In this document: positions 21,333 to 29,851 of the stretch, piece after piece
How positions within the stretch are numbered: the stretch's first letter is position 1
Layout of the letters: each line of letters starts with the position of its first letter
IMG/VR virus record: IMGVR_UViG_3300009124_000054
Coordinates: 1-33,258 of that record
Source: a virus
DNA length: 33,258 bases
Reading direction: 5' to 3' (one strand)
Program-made: the position numbers and the translations under genes
Notes under the pieces: model-generated
Seen by the model: only the letters and a program-made list of their open reading frames with translations
What the model was told of the DNA's origin: nothing
Database searches by the model: none

Positions 21333-21338
21333 TAATAT
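21333..21338 (+). promoter_or_regulatory. -10 box of the leaderless SET gene
   Basis: TAATAT ends 6 nt before the ATG at 21345; no Shine-Dalgarno is present. Confidence 0.5.
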
Positions 21339-21344
21339 ATTTTT

Positions 21345-21641
21345 ATGAAACAGTACAGACCATTACCTAATAGTTTAACTATTAAACAATCAGAAATAGA
21401 AGGATTAGGTTTATTTGCTAAAGAATTTATTTCAGCAGGAACTAATCTTGGAATATCTCACGTAGCTTCAGATAGATTTGATAATGGATGGATTAGAACT
21501 CCACTTGGAGGATTTGTAAATCATTCAGATGAACCTACCTGTAGAACAATATTAAAAAAAGAAGAAGTATATCTTGAAACTTTGAAAGATATTCAATCAG
21601 GAGAAGAGCTTACCTTAAAATACACTTGGTATAAGATATGA
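21345..21641 (+). CDS. SET-domain protein (putative protein lysine methyltransferase)
   Basis: 98 residues, a minimal SET domain. IEGLGLFAKEFISAGT (18-33) is the S-adenosylmethionine-binding start, GGFVNHSDEPTC (55-66) carries the N-H-S motif, and GEELTLKYTWY (86-96) is the closing E-L..Y motif with the active-site Tyr. SET enzymes move a methyl group to lysine side chains. The target, host or phage protein, is unknown. It is likely leaderless and starts a run that leads through HNH and Zn-ribbon genes to terL, overlapping the next gene by 4 nt. Confidence 0.8.
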   Translation: MKQYRPLPNSLTIKQSEIEGLGLFAKEFISAGTNLGISHVASDRFDNGWIRTPLGGFVNHSDEPTCRTILKKEEVYLETLKDIQSGEELTLKYTWYKI

Positions 21642-22015
21642 CAACTTGGGATGCTGAAAATGAAACTTGGGCAGAATTTAAAAAAAGAAGAAGTAAAAAC
21701 TCTGGTATATCCGGTATGGGTCAGAAAAAGCGTGAAGGTACTGGAAAAATAAATAAATCAGCTCTGAGAGAAAAAGCATTAAAACGAGCAAACTATAGAT
21801 GTGAGTGGCCAGAGTGCGATACTACACAATGGTTGGAGATGGCACACATTACTGGAATTGGAATGGGAGGCATGAATCGAAATATTTCGAACGATGAAGG
21901 TAATGTTGCTATCTTTTGTAAATACCACCACGATATTTTTGATGGTAAAACAATAACTGGAGCAAAAAGAGAGTACACTAAGTTCGTAAGAGCTTACTTG
22001 AGGAGATTTGTGTAA
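21638..22015 (+). CDS. HNH endonuclease
   Basis: 125 residues. A basic N-terminus is followed by RCEWPEC (C55, C60), LEMAH (H70), NISNDEGN with N89, and FCKYHHD (C94, H97, H98), the metal-bound beta-beta-alpha HNH fold with two structural Cys pairs. HNH proteins beside terminases nick DNA during packaging in many phages. The position three genes before terL supports that role. Start overlaps the SET stop (ATGA); stop overlaps the next ATG. Confidence 0.85.
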   Translation: MTTWDAENETWAEFKKRRSKNSGISGMGQKKREGTGKINKSALREKALKRANYRCEWPECDTTQWLEMAHITGIGMGGMNRNISNDEGNVAIFCKYHHDIFDGKTITGAKREYTKFVRAYLRRFV

Positions 22016-22260
22016 TGCCTAGATATGAACATAAGTGTATAAAAGATGTTTGTGAATTTTTATTTGAAGTTACTTATAGAATAACTGAAGAACCTAGTAT
22101 TAATTGTCCTAAATGTGCTAGTCCAACAAAAAGACAAGTATCATCAAACGTAATGTTTGAAACACCAATGGATGCTGATTGGGTTGATGACCCAAGAACA
22201 TTAAGCCCAAAGACGATTGCACAAGCTCAAAAAGCAAGTAAACAAAAGTATAGGTGGTAG
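22015..22260 (+). CDS. FmdB-type zinc-ribbon protein
   Basis: 81 residues. PRYEHKC near the start and CPKCASPTKRQVS (31-43) follow the FmdB/Zn-ribbon_8 pattern (Y-x-x-x-C ... C-P-x-C). GAGGAG lies about 9 nt before the ATG. Family members are small putative regulators with no settled function; in phages they often lie beside the terminase. The C-terminus (TIAQAQKASKQKYRW) is helical and basic. Confidence 0.75.
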   Translation: MPRYEHKCIKDVCEFLFEVTYRITEEPSINCPKCASPTKRQVSSNVMFETPMDADWVDDPRTLSPKTIAQAQKASKQKYRW

Positions 22261-22266
22261 GAGAGT

Positions 22267-22479
22267 ATGGATTACGAACACATTTCAGAAGAAGATAAAA
22301 TTACAATTATCACGAATCAATTAAAACAAATGGAGGGACAACACTTTAGTTTATCTTTAGTAGAACCTTCTAGACTTCAAGAAGAACAACAACATATTGT
22401 TTGGAGACAACAAATTATGCAATTAGAAAAAAGTATTGAACTTCTTCGTAAGAATAAGTCAAAGTTAGAGAATGGCTAA
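22267..22479 (+). CDS. Hypothetical coiled-coil protein before terL
   Basis: 70 residues, Gln/Glu-rich and almost fully helical (IVWRQQIMQLEKSIELLRKN), probably a short coiled coil. TAGGAG precedes the ATG. It overlaps terL by 8 nt, so its translation is coupled to the terminase. No family recognised. Confidence 0.65.
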   Translation: MDYEHISEEDKITIITNQLKQMEGQHFSLSLVEPSRLQEEQQHIVWRQQIMQLEKSIELLRKNKSKLENG

Positions 22480-23686
22480 ATATGCGCCGAAACTTCCTGG
22501 ATTACATGATGCGCAGAGAGCTGTTGCAGATAGTCAAGCAAGGTGGAAGATTCTTTGTGCTGGTCGCAGGTTTGGTAAAACTAGACTCGGTGTTCAGTTA
22601 TGTATCGAAACTGCCTTGGCAGGTGGTAGAGCTTGGTGGGTTGCTCCTACTTTTGCTATTGCTCGTGTTGGTTGGAGGGCGTTAGAATCTGCAGCACTTT
22701 CTTTTCCTAAAGAAATTGAACCAAAAATTTCAATCGCCAATATGGAAGTACAGTTTCCTAATGGTGGTTTTATTGCTTGTAAGTCTGCTGATAATCCGCA
22801 AAGATTAAGAGGTGAAGGTTTAGACTTTATCGTTATTGATGAGGCAGCTTTCGTAAAACCTGAAGTTTGGCAAGAAGTATTACGTCCTACATTAACTGAA
22901 AGAAAAGGTTCTGCTTTATTTATTTCTACTCCTCTTGGTATTGGTAATTGGTTTTATGACTTATGGCAAACTGCAGAAGAAAGAGAAGATTGGGAAAGAT
23001 TTCATTATTCAACTGTAGACAATCCAAATATTGACCCAGAAGAAGTTGAAGCAGCTAAAGGAGAAGTTGGTTCTATTGTTTTTGCTCAAGAATACATGGC
23101 AGAGTTTATTGAAGCGGGTCAAGGTTTATTCAAACAAGAGTGGTTTTCTTATTATGATGTTATGCCTAATGGTAATTATGTAGGTGGTGGTAATAATTAT
23201 GCGCCAAGAGATATGCAACACTTTGGAACATTAGACGTTGCTGTAACTACTGAGGAAAGGAGTGACTACACAGTAATAATTAGTTTTGCTCAAGCAAATG
23301 GAAAACTTTATGTAGAAGATGTAGTTAGAAGAAAAATGGAATCTCCTGATATTATTCCTGAAGCTAAAAGATTAGCAAGCCAAAATAACTGGTCTCATAT
23401 TTGTATTGAAAATCAAGGTTTATCTAAACCATTCATTCAAGAAGCTGGAAGGTCTGGTTTAAGAGTTAGAGAAATTAGAGCTGAAAAAGATAAAATAACC
23501 AAAAGTTTACCCCTATCGGCTAGGATGGAGGCAGGTGACATCTTGTTTAGGAAAGATGCACCTTGGTTAGCAGACTTAGAAAGAGAACTGTTAACGTTCC
23601 CTGTCGGTAAAAATGACGACATGGTGGACGCACTGGGATTAGCTGCCTCAACTTTGCAGCAAAGAAGAAGTTGGGAAGCTTTTTAA
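22472..23686 (+). CDS. terL: Terminase large subunit
   Basis: 404 residues. Walker A AGRRFGKT (30-37), Walker B FIVIDEAAF with D123 and E124, and the coupling motif STP (152-154) form the packaging ATPase. The nuclease domain follows with D255 (TLDVAV) and D386 in NDDMVDALGLA. It pumps DNA into the prohead and cuts it. The length is slightly short for the family but all motifs are present. Its own ribosome site is weak, so coupling to the previous gene is likely. Confidence 0.93.
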   Translation: MAKYAPKLPGLHDAQRAVADSQARWKILCAGRRFGKTRLGVQLCIETALAGGRAWWVAPTFAIARVGWRALESAALSFPKEIEPKISIANMEVQFPNGGFIACKSADNPQRLRGEGLDFIVIDEAAFVKPEVWQEVLRPTLTERKGSALFISTPLGIGNWFYDLWQTAEEREDWERFHYSTVDNPNIDPEEVEAAKGEVGSIVFAQEYMAEFIEAGQGLFKQEWFSYYDVMPNGNYVGGGNNYAPRDMQHFGTLDVAVTTEERSDYTVIISFAQANGKLYVEDVVRRKMESPDIIPEAKRLASQNNWSHICIENQGLSKPFIQEAGRSGLRVREIRAEKDKITKSLPLSARMEAGDILFRKDAPWLADLERELLTFPVGKNDDMVDALGLAASTLQQRRSWEAF

Positions 23687-23701
23687 TACTGGGAATATAT
23701 T

Positions 23702-26700
23702 TTGGAAGAAAAAAGCAGATTACAAAAAGCTTTAGATTTCATTACGCCTTCAAGACGTAATGAAAGTAAAGTACAATCAAATTACAATCAGTTATTTGGC
23801 AATGATGCCTCAATTTACGGTTATAATACTACATCAGGTTTTTGGGAAGCAGACAAACTAAAAGAAATAGGAGATGGTTCTGGTAATTCAGCTGTAACAG
23901 CATGTCTTAATGTTTTAGCTACCTCATTTGCTGAACCTACACTTCAAGTAGTAAAAAGAGACCAAACATTTGGTGATAGAGAAGTAGATTATTCTCACCC
24001 ATTAGTAGAACTTCTTAGAAGACCTAATCCATTTATGTCACACAACCTATTATCTCACTATATAGTATTAGGTTTAAATACAGCAGGTGATGCCTTTCTT
24101 TATAAAAACAGAAACAAACAAGGTAAAGTTGTAGAACTAATTCCTTTAATGCCACATCTTGTAGAAGTTAGAGGAAACGAACAACAATTAATTACTCACT
24201 ATGAATATTACACATACGGTAAAGGTGAATTTGTAAAAATAGATGTTAAAGACATGGTACATATCCGACAAGGAATTGACCCAAATGACCACAGAAGAGG
24301 TCACGCACCACTTAAATCAGTACTAAGAGAAATTTTAGGTGACGAATCAGCTGGACAGTTCACAACTGCTCTATTGAACAATATGGCTGTACCGGGTGTA
24401 GTTCTTACACCTAGAAGTGATGGTTATGGTGGTCCTACTAAAGAAGAAGCAGAAGCTATCTCTGCAATGTACAAAGAAAAGTTTGGTGGAGCTAATAGAG
24501 GTGCTCCTATGGTTTTATCTGGTGCAATGAACGTTGAGGTAGTTTCTTTTACACCAGACCAAATGAAGTTAGCTGAACTTAGAAGAATACCAGAAGAAAG
24601 AGTATCTGCGGTTTTAGGAGTGCCCGCTATACTCGCCGGACTCGGGGCTGGATTGGACGCGGCCACTTTTAACAATACTAAAGAATTAAGAGAATTTTTT
24701 ACAGAACAAAAACTTGTTCCAATGTGGAGAACAGTTGCTAACGAGTTAACACATCAATTACTTATACCTGATTTTGGTGATAATGGAAAAATGTGTGATT
24801 ATGATATACAGTCTGTTAGAGCTTTACAAACTGATGTAGACAATCTTTATAAGAGAGTAAACATGGGTGTATCTGGTGGTTGGATAACAATCGGAGAAGC
24901 TAGAAAAGTTGTAGGTTTGGATGTTGACGAAAGACATGAAGTATATCTAAGACCACTAAATATGATTCAAGTAGATTCTGATGGCAACGCAATATTGAAT
25001 GATATGCCTGAAGCAAATAGACAACAAGCACAAGCAGAACAAGAAGGACAACCTTTACAAGCTGCTAATGCTAATGTTGAAACCGAACAAAAAGATTTAC
25101 TTACATTGGAAGAATATCCACAAGTTAATTTAAGAGACCAAAGAATACAACAAACTGAAGAACCTCGTAATGAAGAAAAGTATATTGCTAAGATGCCTAA
25201 TGGTTCATACTGTGTAATAAGTCATGACACAGGAAAAGTAATTAAATGTTTTGAAACAGAAAAAGAAGCAGAAGCTTACTTAGGTAAAAAAGATGCAGCA
25301 CCAGTAATGGCTGATACTTATACTACTCCTGAAGAAGCTACAGCAAGAGCAAAAGAATTAGGTTGTGATGGTTATCATGTTGTTGATAGAGGACCAGCAG
25401 GTAAGTTTTATATGCCTTGTAAAAATGACGAAGACTACGATAAGTTAATAAAATCTGCACACCCAGATAGAAATACTTCTAGCAATATGTTTATGTATGA
25501 CACAATTGAAGCTGCTGAAAGAAGAGCAGAAGAAATGGGATGTTCTGGATATCATGAGCATGATGTAAGAGGGACAACTTACTATATGCCTTGTGCTACA
25601 CATGAGCAATTGGAAAGGTCAAAAAAATCTTATCTAGTTGATATAATGGAAGAACTTAAAGTTAGCTTAGAAGAAGCAGAAGTTATTATGGAATCACAAT
25701 TTAGTATAGAGCCAGAAAATATCAAGAAAGAAAAACCTAAAAAAGATAGAACGAATTTTCCTAGTCCAGGAGATGACAAACAAGTTTCAATATCTAATTC
25801 TAAATATAAACAATTTCCTTATGGTTATGCAAGAGACCTAAAAGAAAATTGGCCTGAGATTTGGAGAAGAGCTGGTAACGGTGGTAATCCACCTACATCA
25901 TTTACTGGTAATGATGCTTTTAGAAACTGGACTAAATATAAATCTGGTGATAGAAGTGAATCAGTTCTTAATTGGGTAAGAAGAAGAGAACGTTACATGG
26001 GAAGACATCAAGGTAACAACAGACTTAATGGAACTATTGCAAATATTAAATGGGGCGGTGTGTCCAATATTGGTGTTTCTGCAATGAAGAAAATTGTTAA
26101 TGACCAAAAGAAAGTTGTTAGAACTAGAAGAAAAGCTGCTGAAAGTATGGCTGATGAAATTTATGAAGAAAAATTATCTGAGACAAAAGCAGTTTCATCT
26201 AGAGTGAGAAAAGCTTTAGTTCAAAAAGTAAAAGACCACAATGATAAAAATCCAAAGTATAGAGCAAACCTTAGAACATTAACATCTGTATTTAACAGAG
26301 GTGTAGGTGCTTATCGTACTAACCCTGGTTCAGTTAGAGGAAATGTAACAGGAGCTGACCAATGGGGATTAGCAAGAGTTAACGGTTTCTTACACGCTTT
26401 AAGAACTGGTAGATTTAAAAGAAAACCATATGACCAAGATTTATTACCTAGCAATCATCCTTTAAGCTCAAAGAAGTCTGGAGAAATAGAAGAGAAAGCT
26501 TCTAGTGTCAGTGTCGGACAGTCGGTAAGCTGGTCTATAAATAAAGACCCAGACCCACCATCAACAGTTCATGGAATTGTTACTTCTGTTAATAGTGAAA
26601 AGAAAGAAGCCACAATGCAAGTGTATGCAATAATGGAAGACGGAAGTCACAAAAAAACAGACAGAAAAGTGACTATGCCTATATCAAAATTAAAAGTTAT

Positions 26701-26716
26701 AAAACCAATTAAATAA
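23702..26716 (+). CDS. Portal protein with long C-terminal fusion
   Basis: 1004 residues from a TTG at 23702; no ATG fits better. Residues 1-430 match HK97-family portals (NSAVTACLNVLATSFAEP, HPLVELLRRPNPFMS, MVHIRQG, PEERVSAVLGVPAILAGLG). The rest is extra: two related segments with GC-D/S-GYH and YMPC near 554 and 613, a DUF5824-like stretch (about 836-930, FNRGVGAYRTNPGSVRG then ARVNGFLHALRTG), and a final SH3/Tudor-like domain (about 934-1004, VSVGQSVSW). The portal is the dodecameric DNA gate of the head. Most HK97-type portals are about 400-500 residues, so the fusion more than doubles it. Confidence 0.85.
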   Translation: MEEKSRLQKALDFITPSRRNESKVQSNYNQLFGNDASIYGYNTTSGFWEADKLKEIGDGSGNSAVTACLNVLATSFAEPTLQVVKRDQTFGDREVDYSHPLVELLRRPNPFMSHNLLSHYIVLGLNTAGDAFLYKNRNKQGKVVELIPLMPHLVEVRGNEQQLITHYEYYTYGKGEFVKIDVKDMVHIRQGIDPNDHRRGHAPLKSVLREILGDESAGQFTTALLNNMAVPGVVLTPRSDGYGGPTKEEAEAISAMYKEKFGGANRGAPMVLSGAMNVEVVSFTPDQMKLAELRRIPEERVSAVLGVPAILAGLGAGLDAATFNNTKELREFFTEQKLVPMWRTVANELTHQLLIPDFGDNGKMCDYDIQSVRALQTDVDNLYKRVNMGVSGGWITIGEARKVVGLDVDERHEVYLRPLNMIQVDSDGNAILNDMPEANRQQAQAEQEGQPLQAANANVETEQKDLLTLEEYPQVNLRDQRIQQTEEPRNEEKYIAKMPNGSYCVISHDTGKVIKCFETEKEAEAYLGKKDAAPVMADTYTTPEEATARAKELGCDGYHVVDRGPAGKFYMPCKNDEDYDKLIKSAHPDRNTSSNMFMYDTIEAAERRAEEMGCSGYHEHDVRGTTYYMPCATHEQLERSKKSYLVDIMEELKVSLEEAEVIMESQFSIEPENIKKEKPKKDRTNFPSPGDDKQVSISNSKYKQFPYGYARDLKENWPEIWRRAGNGGNPPTSFTGNDAFRNWTKYKSGDRSESVLNWVRRRERYMGRHQGNNRLNGTIANIKWGGVSNIGVSAMKKIVNDQKKVVRTRRKAAESMADEIYEEKLSETKAVSSRVRKALVQKVKDHNDKNPKYRANLRTLTSVFNRGVGAYRTNPGSVRGNVTGADQWGLARVNGFLHALRTGRFKRKPYDQDLLPSNHPLSSKKSGEIEEKASSVSVGQSVSWSINKDPDPPSTVHGIVTSVNSEKKEATMQVYAIMEDGSHKKTDRKVTMPISKLKVIKPIK

Positions 26717-26788
26717 CACACATTTTTAAAACATCTGTAATAATTCTTTATATAGCGTACCTTATTACTGTTAACAGGAGAATAGGTA
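26717..26788 (+). other. Short gap between portal and protease
   Basis: 72 nt, AT-rich, with an AACAGGAG ribosome site near the end. No clear terminator; possible weak -10 elements (TATATAG) only. Confidence 0.4.
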
Positions 26789-27928
26789 ATGTCTGAAAAA
26801 GAAGTTAAGAATATTGACCTCGAGTTCAAAACGGACTCAGAAGGTAAAGTCTCAGCTGTGTTTTCAGTTTTCAACAATTTAGATTCCGATGGAGATGTGG
26901 TAGTACCTGGTGCTATCAAATCAGGCTTCAAATCAGGTGATGTTCCAATGGTATGGGCTCACAAATGGGATATGCCAATAGGCAAAGGACAAATCACTTC
27001 AGATGGCGATAAAGCTACATTTAGTGGTGAGTTCTTTTTGGATACTGAATCTGGCAAAGAGGCTTATAAAATTGTTAAAAACATGGGTGACATGCAACAA
27101 TGGTCATTCGGTTATAGAGTCAATGACTCAGAGAGAGGTAAGTTTGGCGACGATGAAAAAGACGCTAGATACCTTAAAGACCTCACAGTTTATGAAGTTT
27201 CACCAGTTCTTGTTGGAGCTAATCAAGATACATACACAATGGCGATTAAATCAAACACAGAACTATTAGAAGAATTAACAGGAGTTGAAGAAGACCAAAA
27301 AGGTGTTCTTGGTAACTCTACATTCTTTGAGAAAGAACCAGAAGATGAAGATGGTTCAGAAGAAGAAAAAATGTGTTCTAACTGCACAAGTATGATTGAA
27401 AATCCAGCAGCTTATTTAAAAGAGTTGTCTGAATCTCAAGATATAGAAGTTGAGACACAAGAAGAGATTTCAGAGGAAGGTTCTAAACCTTTCTCGGAAC
27501 AAGTCAAAGATGTGCTTGCTGCATTAAACGACTTGATGGTACGAGCTACCGCCATAGCGATGTTGCGTGCCAAAGATGGAAGGAAATTAGGCGAAAAAGC
27601 CACTGAAGCACTACGTGCAGTTCAAGATGACCTACAAGATGCTTGGGTTGAAATAGACCAATTTATCGATAATGTAGGTGACACTGAAGAAGTAGTTGTT
27701 GAGGATAGCGTTGACGTAGAAGAAGAACAATCAGTCGAGGAAGTTGAAGACATCGATACAGAGGAACCTGTAGTCGAAGAAGTCGAGGTTGAATCCAACC
27801 CAGAGGTTGAACCAGTCCAAGCTGAAGATAACACTGATTCCGTTGATGACGAGGCTGAAGCCTTATGGTTAGAGGCACAGCAAAATATTGCTGAGTCTTT
27901 GGATGCTGAATTAGAAGTAGAAGAATAA
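26789..27928 (+). CDS. HK97-type prohead protease
   Basis: 379 residues. The protease domain is residues 1-155: FNNLDSDGDVVVPGAI, WAHKWDMPIG with catalytic H58, QQWSFGYRV with S106, and YEVSPVLVGAN with E136, the S78/U35 pattern. It trims scaffold and capsid during head maturation. Residues 156-379 are very acidic, with long Glu/Asp/Val runs; such tails commonly serve as scaffold or are cut off. A CSNC pair sits near 193. AGGAG precedes the start, and the capsid gene follows 20 nt later. Confidence 0.9.
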   Translation: MSEKEVKNIDLEFKTDSEGKVSAVFSVFNNLDSDGDVVVPGAIKSGFKSGDVPMVWAHKWDMPIGKGQITSDGDKATFSGEFFLDTESGKEAYKIVKNMGDMQQWSFGYRVNDSERGKFGDDEKDARYLKDLTVYEVSPVLVGANQDTYTMAIKSNTELLEELTGVEEDQKGVLGNSTFFEKEPEDEDGSEEEKMCSNCTSMIENPAAYLKELSESQDIEVETQEEISEEGSKPFSEQVKDVLAALNDLMVRATAIAMLRAKDGRKLGEKATEALRAVQDDLQDAWVEIDQFIDNVGDTEEVVVEDSVDVEEEQSVEEVEDIDTEEPVVEEVEVESNPEVEPVQAEDNTDSVDDEAEALWLEAQQNIAESLDAELEVEE

Positions 27929-27948
27929 TATCATAGGAGATATAGACC

Positions 27949-29181
27949 ATGAGTGAAGTAGCAAAGCTCAAAGAGCAAATTGCAAAATCTCGTGAAGAAC
28001 TTAAGTCTGCTTTTGATAATCAAGAAGACGGCAAGTACAGTGCTGAAGCCAAAGAGAAAATCAAAGGCCTCAACACAGAACTTTCTGGACTTGTTGATGA
28101 TTTAAAAGTTGAAGAAGCTAGAGTTCAAAACGAGAAAGCTTTAGAGGTTGATAATGAGCCTGTAAATTCTATACCTAATGCAATGCCTGAGCAAAAAGGT
28201 CCACAATCAATTGGGGAACAATTTGCTGATACAGATGCTTATAAAGCATATGTAGAAAAAGGTGTTAAAGGTGTAGATTCTCAAGCAGAATTTAAAACCA
28301 CATTAAACACAACTGGTTATCCACCAGAGAGCTTAAGAGCTCCTGGAATCCTAGAGACCGCTCTTCGTAATCCAGACAGCGTTATTGGATTGTTTGACCA
28401 AATTCAAACATCTCAAAATGCTTATGTTTACTTAGAAGAGACAACTTTTACTAACAATGCAGGTTCTATTGCAGAATCAGGAGACATCTCCTCTTCTCTA
28501 GAATCAGCACTTGCATTTACAGAAAGAACAGAATCCATCAGAAAGATGGCTACTTTCTTGCCTGTAACTGACGAGTTGTTAGCAGACGTTGCCGGTATTC
28601 AAGGATATGTCAACTCACGTTTATCAACAATGATGAAGTTGAACTTGGACAACCAACTTATTAACGGTGATGGTTCAGCTCCTAATTTAACTGGTGTATT
28701 AAATAAAGCCGGAATCAATACATTTGATTACGCTTTACCATATGCTGGAGAATTAGGAAAACTTGGACAAATCTACCAAGCAATTACTGAAATCAGAAAA
28801 GACGCTTTCGTCGAACCTGATGCAATAGTAATGCACCCATCAGACTGGTACGACATCGTAACATCTGTCACAGAAGTAGACACAAGCGGTTCTAAGAACC
28901 CATTATTTGTGGTTGCTGGTGGCTTTGGTGCCGATGCTGCTCCAAGAATTTGGGGACTAAGAGTCGTTCCTTCAACAGTTATTGCTGCTGGAACAGTACT
29001 TGTTGGTAAGTTCAGTGGTGGCGACGCAGCTCAAGTAATTATGAGAGAAGGCGTTGACCTAGCTGTTTCTGACAGCCATAGCGATTTCTTTGCTAAGAAC
29101 CAATTAGCAATTAGATTAACAATGCGTTTAGGTTTCGCAGTTTACAGACCTGCCGCATTCTGTACTATTACTAACTTTTAA
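27949..29181 (+). CDS. Major capsid protein (HK97 fold)
   Basis: 410 residues. The N-terminal 100 residues are a charged coiled coil (the delta or scaffold domain, with AKLKEQIAKSREELKSAF), then FKTTLNTTGYPPESLRAPGI marks the start of the mature subunit. DSVIGLFDQIQT, AFTERTESIRKMATFLPVTDELL and LNLDNQLINGDGSAPNLTGVL are the usual landmarks, ending with a FAVYRPAAFCTI strand. It forms the icosahedral shell. TAGGAG lies upstream and a strong terminator follows, so transcription of the head genes is stepped down after it. Confidence 0.92.
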   Translation: MSEVAKLKEQIAKSREELKSAFDNQEDGKYSAEAKEKIKGLNTELSGLVDDLKVEEARVQNEKALEVDNEPVNSIPNAMPEQKGPQSIGEQFADTDAYKAYVEKGVKGVDSQAEFKTTLNTTGYPPESLRAPGILETALRNPDSVIGLFDQIQTSQNAYVYLEETTFTNNAGSIAESGDISSSLESALAFTERTESIRKMATFLPVTDELLADVAGIQGYVNSRLSTMMKLNLDNQLINGDGSAPNLTGVLNKAGINTFDYALPYAGELGKLGQIYQAITEIRKDAFVEPDAIVMHPSDWYDIVTSVTEVDTSGSKNPLFVVAGGFGADAAPRIWGLRVVPSTVIAAGTVLVGKFSGGDAAQVIMREGVDLAVSDSHSDFFAKNQLAIRLTMRLGFAVYRPAAFCTITNF

Positions 29182-29198
29182 TAGTACTTAAAGTTTAT

Positions 29199-29225
29199 AA
29201 AGGGCGGATTTGTATTCGCCCTTTT
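29199..29225 (+). terminator. Terminator after the major capsid gene
   Basis: AAAGGGCG (29199-29206) pairs with CGCCCTTT (29217-29224), ending in TTTT. A clear intrinsic terminator that would make capsid mRNA more abundant than the genes after it. Confidence 0.8.
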
Positions 29226-29249
29226 AAACACTTAATAGTAGGAGAAAAA

Positions 29250-29378
29250 ATGAACTCAAATTTAAATGGATTTGGATTAATACAAAGAGAAGAAAAGTTT
29301 TTTGATAATTCTGAAAAAATTTTACAAAGATTTAAAATCAAAGCAACTATGGAAGTTGCTATGGAAGAAGAAGAGTAA
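29250..29378 (+). CDS. Hypothetical mini-protein after capsid
   Basis: 42 residues (MNSNLNGFGLIQREEKFF... ending VAMEEEE), helical with an acidic end. AGGAG lies 7 nt before the ATG. Stop and next start overlap as TAATG, coupling it to the basic mini-proteins. No family recognised. Confidence 0.65.
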   Translation: MNSNLNGFGLIQREEKFFDNSEKILQRFKIKATMEVAMEEEE

Positions 29379-29479
29379 TGCCTAGAGGCAGACCAAAATC
29401 ATACAGGATGGGTGGACGAGTTCGTCCTAAAAAGATGAAGCGTGGTGGCCGAGTTCGTAGACCTAGGAGAAGAAGATAA
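29378..29479 (+). CDS. Protamine-like Arg-rich mini-protein
   Basis: 33 residues, more than half Arg or Lys, with GGRVR occurring twice and an all-Arg end (RRPRRRR). No acidic residue at all. It should bind DNA tightly and lies right after the capsid gene, so it could help condense or hold packaged DNA, like protamines or adenovirus core peptides by analogy. The TAATG overlaps on both sides support that it is translated. No family recognised. Confidence 0.65.
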   Translation: MPRGRPKSYRMGGRVRPKKMKRGGRVRRPRRRR

Positions 29480-29541
29480 TGGGTTATAACAAACCAAAAA
29501 AACGCAGTACAAGTAAAAAACCAAAAAAACCTAGAAGATAG
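29479..29541 (+). CDS. Lys-rich mini-protein
   Basis: 20 residues (MGYNKPKKRSTSKKPKKPRR), a repeated K-P-K/S-K-K pattern like histone H1 tails. It starts within the stop of the Arg-rich gene (TAATG). It may act with it; the small size makes the call uncertain. Confidence 0.45.
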   Translation: MGYNKPKKRSTSKKPKKPRR

Positions 29542-29555
29542 GTTAGGATAGCATT

Positions 29556-29834
29556 ATGTATACAATATTAGATACCAACGTTTATAAATTACCTGACGGA
29601 AAAATTTGGAAAGGTGTTCCAGCTGATTTACCAACAAGTAACGCAGACTTGATTGCTAAAGCTGGTAAAGAGTATCCAACTGAATGGCTTAAAGAGCAAG
29701 GTGCTCTTGATAAACCTAAAAAAGCAGCTCCTGCTAAAAAAGTAGAAGCTGAAAAGGTTGAAGAAAAAGCTGAAGTTAAAGCTCAAAAACCTGCTGAAAA
29801 TAAAGCCGTCAAAGCTAAAGTAGAAGACAAGTAA
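29556..29834 (+). CDS. Hypothetical protein with Ala/Lys/Glu-rich tail
   Basis: 92 residues. A folded-looking first part (YTILDTNVYKLPDGKIWKGV then PTEWLKEQGAL) is followed from about residue 50 by a low-complexity tail of Ala, Lys, Glu and Pro. Such tails resemble histone H1 ends and head-decoration or linker proteins. Position between capsid and connector fits a minor head protein. GTTAGGA precedes the ATG. Confidence 0.6.
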   Translation: MYTILDTNVYKLPDGKIWKGVPADLPTSNADLIAKAGKEYPTEWLKEQGALDKPKKAAPAKKVEAEKVEEKAEVKAQKPAENKAVKAKVEDK

Positions 29835-29851
29835 ATCAGGAGGTCTAACTT

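Noticed and set aside
24424-24675. Minus-strand frame inside the portal gene
   Set aside because: Antisense shadow; the portal reading frame is continuous and motif-supported.
27622-27971. Minus-strand Ser/Thr- and Arg/Gln-rich frames opposite the protease tail
   Set aside because: They mirror the repetitive Glu/Val codons of the acidic tail and have no start signals.
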